From Eleginops maclovinus (taxonomy: Eukaryota; Chordata; Actinopteri; Perciformes; Eleginopidae): a stretch of 64,000 nucleotides of DNA. The stretch is taken from contig NC_086369.1 of the NCBI RefSeq assembly GCF_036324505.1, positions 15,780,281-15,844,280 on the forward strand. The letters are read 5' to 3'. The position numbers and the translations under genes are program-made. Below are positions 1 through 18,338 of the stretch, one piece after another. A model generated the notes under the pieces. The model did not search any database. It was not told where the DNA came from and saw only the letters and a list, made by a program, of their open reading frames with translations. Each line of letters opens with the position of its first letter. Positions within the stretch are counted from its first letter, which is position 1.

Positions 1-2012
1 GCAGAGCAGCATGCTAAACAAAGATTAGGAACCACAATCGCTCTGGAAATATTGTTCCTTTTGCCTTCAACACAGAAAACCCACCTGAGAAAAACTCCCA
101 AACTTCATTCTGTCATTACAGCGAGGCAGCAGACGGCTCCTGTTAGGCTTTCTGCTGCCTCTGCACTTCCAACTATATATATTGCCTTGTGTATAGGAAT
201 TGCCGACAAAGAGACGACTGCAACCATATGCCACTCATTTATTGTTTTTTCCACAATCAGCCCCTCAGATGCCGTCTTGTCATTTGCATATCTGCATGCA
301 GCACAAATTGTTGATTAAGTCTTTTCCCCGGGACGTGCAGTCGTACATCAAGACGCCACACCTTACTGAGAGAGGGGATGCAGTACACAGTAGTTTACAA
401 AAAGAGTTTCTGTTAGGCATTAAAGTTTGATTTTATGAACTGAAGAGGAGGCAGCTCGCTCTTATTATGACGGGACAAAGTGCAGGTCATAAAAAGTTCC
501 CTAATCCATTAAACACATGTGAAAAACTAACTCAAATAGGCCTTTATTGCTGCAGCGTATATCAAATGTAAAATCACAAATGGATATTTAAATATATCAC
601 ATTAAAGCGGCCATTAAATGTGCTTTGTGTTGTTAGCTGTACGACCCGGCCTGGACCGGAGATCAGGGTTCTGGAGTCTGCACATAACTACATTTAATTA
701 CAGACAAGATACAACTCTTCCATCAGTGTTTTTATATTATTCACAAATAAGCTGCCATTATTTATTCAGCTGTGATTAAAAATGGATTGGCACTTAAGTT
801 GGGTTGCAGGGCTGGAGGCTCCCGGTGCCGTGTTGTTAACTGCAATAAAAGCAGATGAGACCAAAGGGCCGACCGGGGCCACGAGGTCCAGTTCATAGAG
901 GAAGAGCAGGAAAAATAAGCAATTTATCGGAGAGAAAGGCTCTTCACCTCTAGGACCTCCCTGGGCGACAATTCAGGAAGACACTGCGGCAATACAGACA
1001 CCGCACTGTCAATGTTCATTTAACACCGGACAGTATTACAGCCATAGTTCAACCTGAATGCATCTGGTAGAGATGTGATGGTGGAGTCCAAAACCAACCT
1101 GGAAGATGTTATTTATACTGTGTAAGAGATTTATTTGGCACAGTTTTGACAGCAGAGGTCATTTTGTTAACCGAAAACCCTTAATATGTTCCTGTTCCCA
1201 ATGATTTGGAGGAGATTATGTACAGATGCTTAAGTTATGCACTTAATGTTAGGATCAGAAAGCTAAAATGTAGTCTTATAAAAGAAACACTTCCCAAATT
1301 CTCCCGGGGTGTTAAATCAGACGTTTGAGTATTTTTCAATGGAGCAATTCCAACAGAGACAGTACGTATGAATTGTACTTAGTTGTGAAGAAGGAAGTAT
1401 GAAGAGTGTGAAGACGGTCTTTGGAAGAGGTTGGTTTCAGTCCATCAGACTTTCTCTTATAGGAGGCTCCTGTTCCTGTGAAACCAGAGTACATTTATTT
1501 ATCACGTAACGTATGTCCGTTAATAACCAGCCACTTCTGTAGTGATTTAAACCCAAACCATATGTTGTTCTAAACCTGGTTTATTTGGTGAAGACTGAAT
1601 GCATGCATTGAAGGAGCACGCACGGAACATTAGGAATACATTTTCTGCGAGATCTCACCACATCTATCTGTTGTATGAAGAGTTACCACAGTCAGGAGGA
1701 CTCAGAGTACTCACTTTCTAAAGTTAAACAACAACTGGGATCAGGAGAAAGACACAAGGGGATACTTTGGTTGGACTACAGAATCTGATGTCTAAAAACA
1801 CTCAAATATCAACTAATATCTTTGAGTTTATCCCTACTTATAGTCCAGGTATCTTTGAGTAAGATGAGGCTTAAATGCTCAGAGTTTGGATCAAATAAAG
1901 CTTGATGAAAAACAACCAACAACGTTTGACACTGGACTCAAAGGGCAGTGAGTGTATATCTTTATCCCCGGGACTTACAGTACGCCTCTGGAGTGGAAGA
2001 TACTTGCATATG

Positions 2013-2016
<4 letters not shown>
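1..2016. other. Non-coding stretch, no gene seen
   Basis: Moderately AT-rich sequence with no domain-bearing open frame on either strand. The two small overlapping frames near 52-430 have no recognisable motif and no conserved-looking composition. I see no tRNA, terminal repeat or clear promoter. It ends where the first long GT array begins. Confidence 0.6.

Positions 2017-2102
<86 letters not shown>
2017..2102. repeat. (TG)43 microsatellite
   Basis: This is an uninterrupted TG dinucleotide run of 86 bp. It creates long spurious frames in all registers (VCVC and THTH proteins), which are not genes. Such alternating purine-pyrimidine tracts can adopt Z-DNA, and an array this long is expected to be polymorphic. 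Confidence 0.98.
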
Positions 2103-2104
<2 letters not shown>

Positions 2105-2891
2105 TCCCCTTCCATCTGTCTCTACAGTATGGTCGTGGCTCGGGGCGAGGTGTCAGACTGTGTGTCACGTCGAGGTGTCGGGTTGTGACGAAGCGTCGTA
2201 GCCCGCCGAGGTCAGGAGGGGTCGGGGGGGGGGGGGTCGGGGTCGTCGTGGTGACGCAGCGTTGCTGAAGGTCACGCCGGCTAATGGTTATCCCGGATAC
2301 TTTCACATTAGCTATTAATATGGCTGCATCCTTCCAGGAGGTCAGCAGAGCACTGATGGCCGGGTAATATATTCACACCACTTTTAAAGTTTTGATTTAA
2401 TTTGAGATGCCAGCGACACGCAGCGGTAGAAAATATACAATCTTTCTCATATAAATTCTCTTGGTTAACTTCGGCTAAATTGAATGTGGAACATAAAATC
2501 TTCACGAGTCAGAACTTTGCAGCTCGAATTGAAATAAATGTTTGGTTTAATATTTTAGGGGCAAATGCATCAGCTGAAGAGGTCTCAGCTCTTTATGGCC
2601 ACCATACGTAATGCAAAGTTAATATGTGTCACACACACACTCATGCATGCAGAAATGCTCTGAGTGTGTGTCACTCTGTATGTGTGTGTGTGTGTGTGTT
2701 TGTGTACACATCTGGCCACAGGCCTAGATGACATGCACAGCGTCATGCGCCCGGCAGCTTCCTGCAGCAGCTCTGACAGAGCGGGCGCTGCTCTAATGAG
2801 CCGACCTGTCACCGTCCACACCCTCAGCTGTGCAGCGCTCAGGGGGGAGGGGAGGGGAGGGGGCGCAGACACGGGTAGCAAGGTGGCGAGG

Positions 2892-2893
<2 letters not shown>
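2103..2893. other. Non-coding spacer with a G-run and short GT tracts
   Basis: The segment holds an uninterrupted run of 13 G at 2224-2236 inside a G-rich patch (about 2209-2256) that could form a G-quadruplex. A short interrupted GT tract lies at about 2679-2703 and a G-rich stretch at about 2840-2870. No coding signal is visible apart from frames that borrow the neighbouring CA/GT arrays. Confidence 0.5.

Positions 2894-2947
<54 letters not shown>
2894..2947. repeat. (AC)27 microsatellite
   Basis: A pure AC dinucleotide run of about 54 bp follows a G-rich patch. The open frames that cross it on both strands are artefacts of the repeat. Confidence 0.97.
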
Positions 2948-2949
<2 letters not shown>

Positions 2950-3673
2950 ATGAACACATCCAAGACCTCTGTCCTCACCTTCAGGGTAAAGGACGCCACC
3001 TCAAACTTTAGCCTAAGAGGTCAAACTGCAGCTGTAATTGCAAAATGCTCATTTTTTCTCCGTTTTATTACTTCAGTGATGGCAGACTTTGGAAACAGTA
3101 TTTTAACTTCAGTTTTCTGCAGGATCTTTCCCTTCCACATTAATGCAACCCCTCTGTTAGACACAGGTGATCTCAGTTTAACTCATTAGGGGGAGTTCTA
3201 AGTGTCTGCTGCAGTGTCTCTGGTTAAAGTTTGAATCTTTTGCATCATTTGAATCATAAGTATATTATTGATTACATTTGGCCTTTTTGCCCCTTCTACT
3301 TTTTGCTGGATTCATAATTACTACAGCCACTAGAGGCAGCTCTGCACATCCTAAACTGTAATTAAATTTGTACGTGGAGTATCATATTCAGATCACATGC
3401 TTGATTTAAAAACTGGTTTGGCCGTGATAACCAAAGTTTTCTGCAGAAGTAACTGAAAGCTTGGTGCTTATGAAATAAAAATGAGGAGCAGTTGAGGAAG
3501 GACAGTGTTGCCGATGAAGCATGAAGTGCATGTTTCCATCCTCACACTCCTGTAACTATCGGCTGCCCGTGCTGTCTGCGGGAACATGAGGGGAGATGAC
3601 ACTCAGGTAAAGATTTAAGACACGGTGCGCTGGCTATACCCGAGGTCTCCTGGTAGGCCTCAGACACAGACCT

Positions 3674-3676
<3 letters not shown>
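2948..3676. other. Non-coding spacer
   Basis: This is unremarkable AT-rich sequence. I see no supportable exon, RNA gene or element end. Confidence 0.45.
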
Positions 3677-3753
<77 letters not shown>

Positions 3754-3759
3754 ACACAC
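3677..3759. repeat. (CA)36 microsatellite with one interruption
   Basis: A pure CA run covers 3677-3748. After a GA interruption, four more CA units follow to about 3759. Confidence 0.97.
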
Positions 3760-4100
3760 TTTTAGCAGGGCAGAGAAATCCCTCATCTTGTATCTGGTTC
3801 AAGGTCCGCTGCCGTTGATGACAGTTGATGACAATCCTGTGGGGGACGAGGGAATATCACCGGCGACTTGGAAATGGAAAGCAGTGAGAGGGAGAGGAAC
3901 AGGATACACAGCGAGGAGTCAAACCGAGGTGTACCTGTCACAGATCAAAACACATGTTCTCTATTACAATTAGCATTTCACTCCACACAGAAAGCTGCAG
4001 AGGAATACCTTTCTGCACATCATCCATTGTTTCTATTTCCTCAAACAGCTCAGGTATTTTATTGTGGCAGAAACTGAACCAAACAAAACAATCGATCTGG

Positions 4101-4106
<6 letters not shown>

Positions 4107-4174
<68 letters not shown>
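4107..4174. repeat. (CA)34 microsatellite
   Basis: A pure CA run of 68 bp, preceded by a short CT-rich lead-in. It is the third CA array within 1.3 kb. Confidence 0.97.
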
Positions 4175-4177
<3 letters not shown>

Positions 4178-4529
4178 CCTCCTCTCCTGTGTGCACAAGC
4201 TCCTAAAATATGCATCGGGAATCCACGTCTGCAGAGAGCTGTGTGCCCCGGCATTAGTCCTGAGTGATATAATTTATATCATTTCAGGGAGAGGAGAGGA
4301 AATCAATGAGACATAGTTGGGCCCGATAATTAATTCTCAAGGTTTGGATAAAATGGGTCTAATGAGGGGAAAATGCAAATGTTATGAAGTTTTTCTCCAA
4401 GCACACTAGCCCCCCCCCCCCCCCCCGACCTCCCACTCTGAAATAAAGTGTCTTTACGATTGATTTTCTTCTTTATTTTGTATTTCCTGTAGAAGTCGAA
4501 GGACAACAAATTATTTAAGCGAGTGAGAA
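4175..4529. other. Non-coding spacer with 17-base poly-C
   Basis: The spacer contains an uninterrupted run of 17 C at 4410-4426. A small 7+3+7 palindrome of AT-rich sequence lies near 4264-4280, within a stretch (about 4235-4350) whose TAATTA-type words resemble vertebrate regulatory DNA. No coding signal. Confidence 0.4.
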
Positions 4530-4790
4530 ACGGTTGAAACGTGAAGGTGATTCCTTAAACCTGCAGAGACGCAATTGTATAGAAGTCTACGAGAATATTC
4601 CCTACTCGTGAGTTGATTACTTACCTTTAATACCGGATTTATCTCCAAGATTATGGTCTATTCTACTTCAAAAGCCTTCAGCATGAGGCTCATTGTGTTC
4701 ATTGTGGTTCCATTGAGAGGTAAACACACAATAAAGAAGCTGCTTTAAGGCGGGGGCATAAAAGATGGCGATGGACGAATGCTTTTCCCA
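4530..4790 (+). repeat. Fish interspersed repeat fragment (the 'tagaagtctaYgagaa' family)
   Basis: The word around 4580-4594 (tagaagtctacgagaa) recurs almost unchanged at about 50106-50121 (tagaagtctatgagaa), followed in both places by a similar 'act..tact...ttgatt...ttacct' stretch. The later part (about 4676-4790) also resembles a repeat I remember as widespread in teleost introns. The class is not known to me and the boundaries are approximate. Confidence 0.5.

Positions 4791-9870
<5,080 letters not shown>

Positions 9871-9930
<60 letters not shown>
9871..9930. repeat. (CA)30 microsatellite
   Basis: A pure CA run of 60 bp, preceded by a short poly-C at about 9796-9806. Confidence 0.97.
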
Positions 9931-9936
<6 letters not shown>

Positions 9937-12787
9937 GGTGCGTGTGTTGCTCTAAACCTCCCGGTACATAAAACTAACATGCAAATACAAATTGCGTACA
10001 CTTTGTCACATCACTGAAGGGGGTAGGGGGACCAACCAGGCAGGAAAAAAGAGGTGGTGGTGGTAGGGTGGGGGGGTTCATGCTAGCTTGGATTCAAGCA
10101 CGCTGTTCGGGGTCTTTATTGTTCCTCAGAGACCGAACTTTAAGTGAATCTCTCCACCAGGGGGGCTGTTCTAAGAACGCCGCTCGCTTGCACCATCGTG
10201 CTTACTGTAGTCAGACATCTGCAATCTGCCACCGCCCCGGGTGAAACTCTGTCCTTCTCTGTTCTGATCTCAAATGAGCTCCTCCATCCTGCACCGTTAC
10301 ACTTTCCTGTCAGAGAAAATAACTCAAAACTGGTCTGTCATCTCGTGTCTGGAGACGGCTGCTCAGCGCTTTGTTTAAAGGCTCTATTACACAGGCGGAG
10401 AGGGAAGGCTTTGAGACGTGATTCTGTCTCCCTCAGAACTTCTCATTTCTCATTCTGATTTGAAATGCATTTACTCCCAATTGGCAAGCAAGAGTATTAC
10501 AAACAGCTTACCCTTACATAGAAATGAATATTAAATTCAACAAAAAAACAAACACAGCTTTGATCACGTTCAAAGCTCTGTGACCTCGTCATGTTCTCTC
10601 ATGACTTGTGCCATGTTTCAAGGAGTAGTGAGCATGTTCGCTTTAGCGAGGCATGCACCGGAGCGAGAGTAATCAGCGCCGCGGGGGTCTTTGGAGAATA
10701 CTCTCTAACAGGTTTTCAGGCAGACATTTTAGGAGGACATGATAGCAGGAGAGGCGGTGCAGGTGACGGAGAGAGGTCCTGCAGGAGTGGCAGGTAGCTG
10801 CACGACCCGCTGGCTTACAAGCTCCGGCTTGCCTCTCCCATTTCACGCTTTGTGTTGCAGAAAGATTCAAAAGACAGAGGATATTATTCCCTCTGCTCTC
10901 GACCCCGCTGAGGTCCGATCAAAGATCCGAGCCTTTGATGTTTTAACCCCTGGCTGTTTGCAGGGATAAAAAACAACCCTCCTCTGAACCAGATGGTGCC
11001 TGTTGCACGCTGGGAGCAGCCAGGCAGTGTTACGGGTCCCACCTGTGGTTTTAATTACAGAGCATGACGAGGGGATGCAGTGAGGCGGAAGCAGAGAGGA
11101 AAGCAGGGGTGACCCTCGCTGTTCGGAGAGGGTGCAGGAAGAAAGAAAGGGGGGATACATTCACCTGTATGGATCCAGAATCATGAAGCTCTTTGTGTAA
11201 ATCTGTCACCCTTCTTCCTCTTTCCTCCTGTTCTGCAGCTGTTTATTTGTATTATTTCTTTGAGTATAAGACTCCCCCCCCCCCGTCCTCATCCACCTGT
11301 TCATGACTCGGGCCCTGATGTTTTCAAAGCCCGCCATGATGCTTCTTCTCCTCCCTGTTCCCTCCCTTGACTCACATCATCTGCATTCCTCACACACATC
11401 CCTGTTCCTCCCCATCTCTGTCTCCTCCTCTGGCTGGCGAATAATTTGTGCAGATCACTGGTGCTTCTCTGCATGGTTCTCCTGCTCCTCTGCATGGATG
11501 AACTCCTATCAGATTAAACTGGCGCTCACTGACTCTGACCTCCCGGCCCCTCCCCATCTCACACCAGGATCCCAGGGCTCCACACCCACCCTCCTCGCCA
11601 ACACCTCTTCTTCTATCCTTCTTTTGACATTTCGGCTCCTTCTGTCATCTGAGGGGTCCCGCTGAGTGCTGAGGTGCTTCAGTGGCATGAGGGGGGAGCC
11701 CGAAAATCCCTCAGGCCCTCATGTATACATTCACAAAGGTCTTGAATATATTTTGGATTTGGCAAAGAAATCCCTGAGTGAGAAGTGGAGAGCATGAATA
11801 TCAAAATGCTGCATGTTGGTTCCCTTTGCTTTATGCTATTATGCATCCATACGCAACAGGGGGGGGGGGCTGGATTTGTATTACAGAAGATTTTCCTGCA
11901 TGCTCCTGAGCAGAGGTGGGGAGCTCTCAGATATATAAACATAATTATATGTAGACATAAAGGCGCATTTTCTGCACAGTGATGCTTCTTCTTGTTATCT
12001 TTAAGGTACATTTTGCTGATAATACTAAGATTTTGAATGCAGGAGTTCCTCCACCTCTGCTCTTATATTGTACGCTTCATATAAATTAACTTGATAAAGT
12101 TAATTTCTCACTAATGTATTCAGGCAGGATTCTTGGGGAACTGTATTTTTTTTCCTCCTTCCCTTCCTCTGTGTTTGTGTGAGTGTGCAGAGCTGTGTCA
12201 GATCTGCGGGATGCCTGCAGGCTTTTCCCCAGAGAGGACGGTGTGCTCATCCAACACAAACAGGGTCACAAAACAACGACTCAGCCACTTGTGCAGAGTT
12301 TTACTTCAAATTAACTCCTGTCTAAGTACATCGCAGCCGATCACATGTCAGACAACGAGCTGACAATGTGAGACAGAGAGGGAGGTGATGCCGAAGGTAG
12401 CAAACTGAAATAGCATCAAAGGGAAGCAGCTTTTTGGAGCCAGCTAAGAAACTAAATGTTAAATACTCCTCTGTAAACAAGCTGGTATTTTAGCTTGTGT
12501 CTGCTCCAATTAACCAATTAGTTTCCAGAGTGGAATTTGTTGACCCTCTATTGTGTCTTCATTGCAGCTCACTGGACCTTCAGTGCAGAAAGCTGCCATA
12601 AGCACAATCAGCAATTAATATTCCAGCCATATTTTCTCGGGGAGGAAGCAGAGGGCACGGCAGCTGCTCCCATATGCAGACCTTGCTGTTATGACCGTGG
12701 GGGCGATGTCAGACACCCTCACCTTATCCTCCTCCCTCCCTTTTCCGATGTACCTTAACTTCCTCCCCTTATTTGCATTATCTCTCT
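9931..12787. other. Non-coding stretch, no supportable gene
   Basis: Several short frames on both strands (10144-10458 plus, 11303-11665 plus, 11679-12011 minus) show no recognised domain. The C/T-rich composition at 11200-11600 explains their Ser/Leu/Pro-rich translations. A possible splice acceptor (pyrimidine-rich run ending in GTGCAG near 12189) is followed by a 25-residue open stretch that I do not recognise. Homopolymer runs occur at about 11274-11284 (C) and 11860-11869 (G). Confidence 0.4.
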
Positions 12788-13121
12788 TACACTAGAGAAA
12801 ATGCTGCTCCAAAATCAAGTGACAGAATAATAAAAACAAGGTGTTTTCGCTTAAAATATGTTTAGAAAATCAGCCAAAAGAACAAGTGAATCTTAGCTTG
12901 GTAAGATTTCTTGAAATAAGATGGGATATTTAGATAAATTAGATCTTGGAATTAGCTGGGGAAACGTATTTTGAGCTATAATTTACCAGGATAAGAAAGC
13001 AGCTTAAACAAACCTACACACTTAAGATGCATTGTCTAAAAACAAGACCCTATATCTCACTGCATTGTTACTAGAAATCAAATGAATATAATTGGTAATA
13101 TTTCCAGTTTTTACAGTGTAT
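12788..13121. mobile_element. Candidate MITE / non-autonomous DNA transposon
   Basis: The right end reads 'ccagtttttacagtgta' and the left end begins with a degraded complementary 'tacact...gaaaatg' motif, as expected for terminal inverted repeats starting with TACACTG. The AT-rich interior, with repeated 'cttgaaataag' and 'aaaacaag' words, matches a teleost repeat type I remember whose ends read TACACTGCAAAAA. At about 330 bp there is no room for a transposase. The superfamily and exact ends are uncertain. Confidence 0.5.
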
Positions 13122-16100
13122 TTCCCCTCTTGTGGGGAGGGCCTAGTGAGTAAAAGCACCACCCTTCACTCCACCCTGCTGATCAGCCCCTGCCTCCCTG
13201 CTCCGAGGGGAAACTCCCAGGTTCAGTGAAGAAGCCGCGCATCATTATATCTCTCTTTCTGCCACCAGATCTGCTGCCATCAAAGGGGTTAACTCTCCTG
13301 GTAGAAATCCATCTAAATTAAGTTTTATGTTTCATTAGTCGCAGATCAGTCCTCCCGGTCCCTCTGCGGCTCATGTTTGGGGAGCCAACACACAGAGTTA
13401 TATATTATTTTAGAGTGTGATCTGCACACGTCTCATGTTGGAACAACCGTGTTCGCTCTGCTGCACACATCATGCAGCGTTGACCTATTGAATAGCACTG
13501 ACCTACAGGCAGAAATGCATTGTGGGTAGAACAGGAGGGACTCTTGTTACTGTAGGTCAAAGAAAGTTCAATTTTGATGGATAGTATGTCAGCCTCAATT
13601 CCTTACTCTAAGCAGGGTCTGAGTAGGTATAATGATGTGTTTTGCAAAAAAAGGTATTATAATTATTAGCATTTATGAATTTTTAGGGAGGATGATTCCT
13701 TACTTCTAGTTTAAGACAATTAACACTTCCTAATTTGCCAGTTATTGAGGTTACTCCACTTAAGCACAGCTGGAGTCTCAGGGTTCACTCTGCATAAAGC
13801 TGCACCAGAAATAAAATCAAAAAAAGCGCCGACTTTTGAAATGTCCCAGGCGGGATGATCCATCAGTCTGTGTGAAGTTGTAATTTCATTTCATCTGTTT
13901 TATTGTGTTTCTGTTGAGACTTGGATGAGTGTTTTCATGTCAGTGCACACGCTACGTTAGTGTCTGCTTACTGTCAATCACCTGACGCCCACCAGGAAAC
14001 AATCCTGCATGCTAAATCACAAAGTTTGTATATTGAAATGACAAAGGAAGCAAGGGAACATAAGGAGAGGCAGACTGAATGGGACACTGACAGCAGTATT
14101 AAAAACTCGTCGTAGGGTGACTGTGGCTCTGAGATACTGAACCCCGAGGTGCTCCCGATGGCCAACGTCGTGTGAGTGTTTGTGAGTGTTAGCTTCCCTT
14201 GAGCAAGTGGTACGGTCCATTTCTTCTACATTTTACCTGTCCTCACCTTCACAAGAGCCCTGATCCCTTTCCATCTCCACTATGAGAGAGCCAGACGTAA
14301 AATTCACAGCTGAACCCAAACCCAGCGGGCTGGAGGCATCAGCGATCATTTGTCTTCCATTTACTGCAGACATATGCATTCTTTTTCAAGCCATTTCATA
14401 TGATAGCAAAGACAGCTTCAGTACCTCATTTAGGAAAGTCTTGATATTAGGCAGAGAAAGAAATCCTGTACTGTGTGCATTTTCCATCAAAGTGTTCTCC
14501 AACTGTCTTTATTATTCTGAAACATACACTACATGTTAAGGAAGACTCATATTGGCATAAATACAGGCAGATATCTGTCTTATTTAAACTTTGTTTTAGC
14601 TAATAAATTGAATATTTTAATCAAAATCTGCAACCAAGGATCCTCAAAGATGTGGTCTTTAAAACTGAATGAAATATAAGGCCAAGAAAATTAGATTTCT
14701 GTGTTAACTAGCATAATATTCCTGCAGTAAGACATCTTTTGCATAATTGGTTTGCAGATCTAGACAGAGAGACTGAGGGGAAATTACAAAAAGTTGAACG
14801 TCATTTAAAAAGTTTTGAAGAAGACATACACAGCTAAATGTGCACATGCATGTTAGCTACACACCTGACATCCCAATGCATGACAGCATCTGTGTGCACG
14901 TCCCTGCTGGGGTTAATAAGAGGGTCTGGAGGAGAGGAGGGTGTAATTGTGGCACTGTTCTCTGACATGCAGTCACACCTGGGCGGCTGGCAGAGGATCC
15001 CCCACAGCCCCGCTGATCGGTATGCCGAAAAACTGCAGACTTTCAGAAGAACAAGGAGGCTGTGGAGCGCAGAGAGACAGAGCATGTTCCTCCTGCACTG
15101 TGAGAGGAAGTGAGGGGGGGAGAGGGTGAGGACATGTGTCACAGCCATCGCCCCGGTCCCTCACACAGGCTCTGCTGCAGTACTGTCAGTATCAGGATGT
15201 TTATTTTGCACAGAAACATGCACGATCGGCAGCGAGGAGCTCTGAGAGAACGGAGATCCTGGAACAGCAGGGGTTAAAAAGCCTGTCCTGTTTGCTTTTG
15301 AGTAAACTTTTTAGGGTTGCACCCCTTAATTGCTTTTGTGGAGGCTCCAAAGATATCTTTTGTGCCACTATTACCTAGAGGTCTAAACATTTTGGGATGG
15401 ATAAAAGGCGTTTTTAATCATTTACAATATCACTTAAAAAATCAGGTATACAACGAAAGGCTCTTCCAATAGATGTAGGGGCTTTGGCAAAGAGAATTTT
15501 ACCAAAACAATCTCCAGAATTACTCACTTTCCTTACTTTTTTTAATCAGTTTGTTTATAATCTGCCCTTTTGTATTTTCTGTAAGATCTGACATAATACC
15601 AAGATGATTTGTGGTGTTGTTGTCCCCTTAGTTGCACATTTTGTCACCACTTTGTGTGTAAAAGATCTGCAAAGGTCATAAAATAAATTACGTTTTACTG
15701 TAGGTCTCAGGGGAGGGAGGATCCATGCAGCCGTTTTCTGTGCTCGCCTTAGGAGAAGGGAAGTTTTAAGTGTAAATCCGATTCAGGAAGTTCAAAGTAA
15801 GACGGAGAAACTTCGTCGGATTGATGCAGGAATATTTGGCTTATATACCGGGGATCAGCGGTTATCTCCTTTGTCTGCCTTGATGCGACGGTCACATCTG
15901 AATTCATCGGGAGGAGGAAGGATGCTTTCTTTGTGCTTTGTGTGAGACAACAGATCTGCTGACGGAGGTGTAATTACAGCTGTTGTTTCGGAGCGGGGCT
16001 AATGTGTTGGCTTTTAAAACAATATTTTTCTAATATCCAAGAAAACATTTTGACACTTCAGACGGAAACAATAATGGATGTGAGCATTTCCTCCTCCTCC

Positions 16101-16240
16101 TCGTCTTTGTGAAATCCCACAGCGCATCAGGGAGTGCTGGCAGCTCTTAATGATTAAAATACATCTCTAAACAATCATTGTTTTTGAACGAGCTGCAGAG
16201 CGTTGAGTTAGGAAAAGTAGAAAAACCTCAGCAAAAGTGA
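13122..16240. other. Non-coding stretch, nothing supportable seen
   Basis: Mixed-composition DNA. The longest frames (14282-14539 plus, 14834-15148 minus, 15136-15378 plus) have no recognised motif. I see no microsatellite longer than a few units, no RNA gene and no terminal repeats. Confidence 0.45.
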
Positions 16241-16510
16241 GCACAAGAGTATCTGCATCATAGTACCTTAAAGTAGAAGTACTCTTTCAGCTATTCCCTA
16301 TTTTTGTTTCACATAATGTCATATTATTATCGACTATAGATACTCCTGGGTAGCTTGTGATGTATAAGAAGGGATGAATGCCTTTAATATAAACCTTTAC
16401 TGACACATACTACCCTGTTTGTTGATTATATTTTGTAACTTCAACTTTTTGATGCTTTTGACTCGGAATATTCAAATAAAGTACAAGTACCTGAAACGAT
16501 GTACCGTACC
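16241..16510 (+). repeat. Fish interspersed repeat fragment ('aaagtacaagtacct' type)
   Basis: The sequence carries the words 'taaagtagaagtact' and 'aaagtacaagtacctgaaa'. These are hallmarks of a repeat common in teleosts that ends in text similar to 'gtaaatgtacttagt'. A related end fragment occurs at 18755-18810. Assignment is from memory of the family and the boundaries are rough. Confidence 0.45.
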
Positions 16511-18283
16511 TCCTTAAACATACTTATTTTCTGTCCAAAATCACATTTTTTGACATTTCTTATCACAATGAAATAGGTTTTGGATCCTGGAAATGCTGCG
16601 CGTGCTTATTCTCTTTCCTAAATACTCTTATTTACCATCTTAGTGTTTATTTAAATACTAAAGACGTAAAGACAGGAACATTATATTTGTGTTGCTCACA
16701 TAAAAGAGACAGATAATGATCAAATACAGTGCCGGGTTTCTCCAGTGCCGGGGCGGACCACTCACTTCCTCTCTGTTTGATTAATGTAAAATCCACCGGG
16801 TCAACAGGAGCCATGAATTATGAGCTGAAATAACATAAATAATAAACCTTCTGTATTTAATGTATTACTTTTACCATACGCTGATGTCGTCAGAGGCGCT
16901 CGCTCTAACTTAAACATGAACACAAGAAGCTCCCCGTCATCAACTGGGATGTTTCAATATGTTTTACCAGCACGTTGACTTTAAGACATGAACACAGTGG
17001 GGGGGAGGCTTTATTTCCCCTGATTCCTGAAACCTTATTGCAGTTTAATTAAGTTAACAAACCCCATATATTGTGAGGCTCTGAGTGAGCTACACATGCA
17101 TCCTCAGTCTGGGGTGAGGGTGAGGAGGAAGCCCACACTGAGGGGCCGATCTGGAGCCAGAAGGCTCTTTATCTGAGGATCAAACATGAGGGGGGGTCAA
17201 AGTGTACAGCTGGTGGGGATGAGCGGAGGTGGAAACACACCGGTGTATCACGGACATACACTCCCTTATAGGGAGGGGGAAATGTACTCAATCTCTCTCT
17301 TGCATACTTTTCTTGATTATTTCCATTTATTCTGCTTTAAGAACATTTATCTTTCAATACTTCTACACTCAAGTTACATCTTCAGACCTTCTCTCACTGC
17401 ACTTATAAGTGTGTGTCCTCTTCCTGCATAGAAATTAAACGCCATGCAATTAACCGTACTTTAGAAAGTGTCAGAGCAGAGCGCCTCTCACAAATCAGCT
17501 GCCATGCAAAGGTTTAATTTGAGCATTGAGCGCTTTCATTGTGGCGGCAGTCCGGCTCTCTGAGCAGGAGGAGACGAGGGATCCTTCACGTCACAGCTAA
17601 TGGTGAGGAATGAGACCTGGTGACGGCTACAGCACACTTCTTTTTGGGCAAATGCCATTAAGATTGGCCATGCTAATCAGAATGATGGACTCTTCTTCTC
17701 TGTTATGGCAGACATTAGTCCTCAGAATCGAAGACCCTCCTCTCAGTGGCTAATTGCTCTTGGTTCTGAGCCGTGGTCTCGGATGTTCGGGGAATATTTG
17801 GAGTGAAATGTTGATGCAGTCAACACGGGGGGAGCTAAATATAAAATGGCGGCTGTTATGCTAATGGATGCCACTGAATAATTCAAGCATAATAAAAGTG
17901 GGGAGGGAGGGGACCTGTCGAGCCACACCAGCGCATGTGTCAGGGCAGGCCACTAATTTGCTGTCAAGCCTCATGCTACCCCCCCACTCACAGTTCAGCA
18001 GTGGAGATTAGTAAATATTTGGTCCGCCTCTCGATGTAAATAGACAGGGAGGAGGGTTGGGTGGGGGGGAGGAGGTTTGGCGGGAAGTGGAGTTTGGCTG
18101 CTCTGCTCCCTGTCATGTGTCCTCAGGAGGGAGTGTGAGGCTGGTGGGGGGAGTACAAGCTCTCTCTCTCTCTCTCCTCCCCCCTGCAGGCTACAAAGGT
18201 GGAGGCCATGTCAAAATGCAAAAAAAGAGACAGGTGCACAGAGACAAATTGGGGTTCTGTCTTTCTTGGACTCACTCTGCACT
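16511..18283. other. Non-coding stretch with possible conserved element
   Basis: No gene is visible. The part at about 17450-17940 has balanced composition, AATTAA/TAAT-type words and few simple repeats, which is compatible with a conserved non-coding element. A strong acceptor-like sequence (CT run followed by CCCCTGCAG) ends at about 18189, but the sequence beyond it runs into the next C/CA tract and has no recognised domain. Confidence 0.35.
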
Positions 18284-18293
18284 CCCCCCCCCC

Positions 18294-18336
<43 letters not shown>
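18284..18336. repeat. Poly-C followed by (AC)20 microsatellite
   Basis: A run of about 13 C is joined directly to an AC array of about 20 units, making a compound simple repeat. Confidence 0.95.

Positions 18337-18338
<2 letters not shown>

Noticed and set aside
12160..12370. Possible exon after an acceptor-like sequence (…GTGTGCAG)
   Set aside because: Only a short frame with no recognised residues or matching donor; insufficient support.
18150..18240. Acceptor-like CT run and CAG followed by a short open stretch
   Set aside because: The pyrimidine run is simple-sequence CT repeat; the following frame runs into poly-C and CA repeats.
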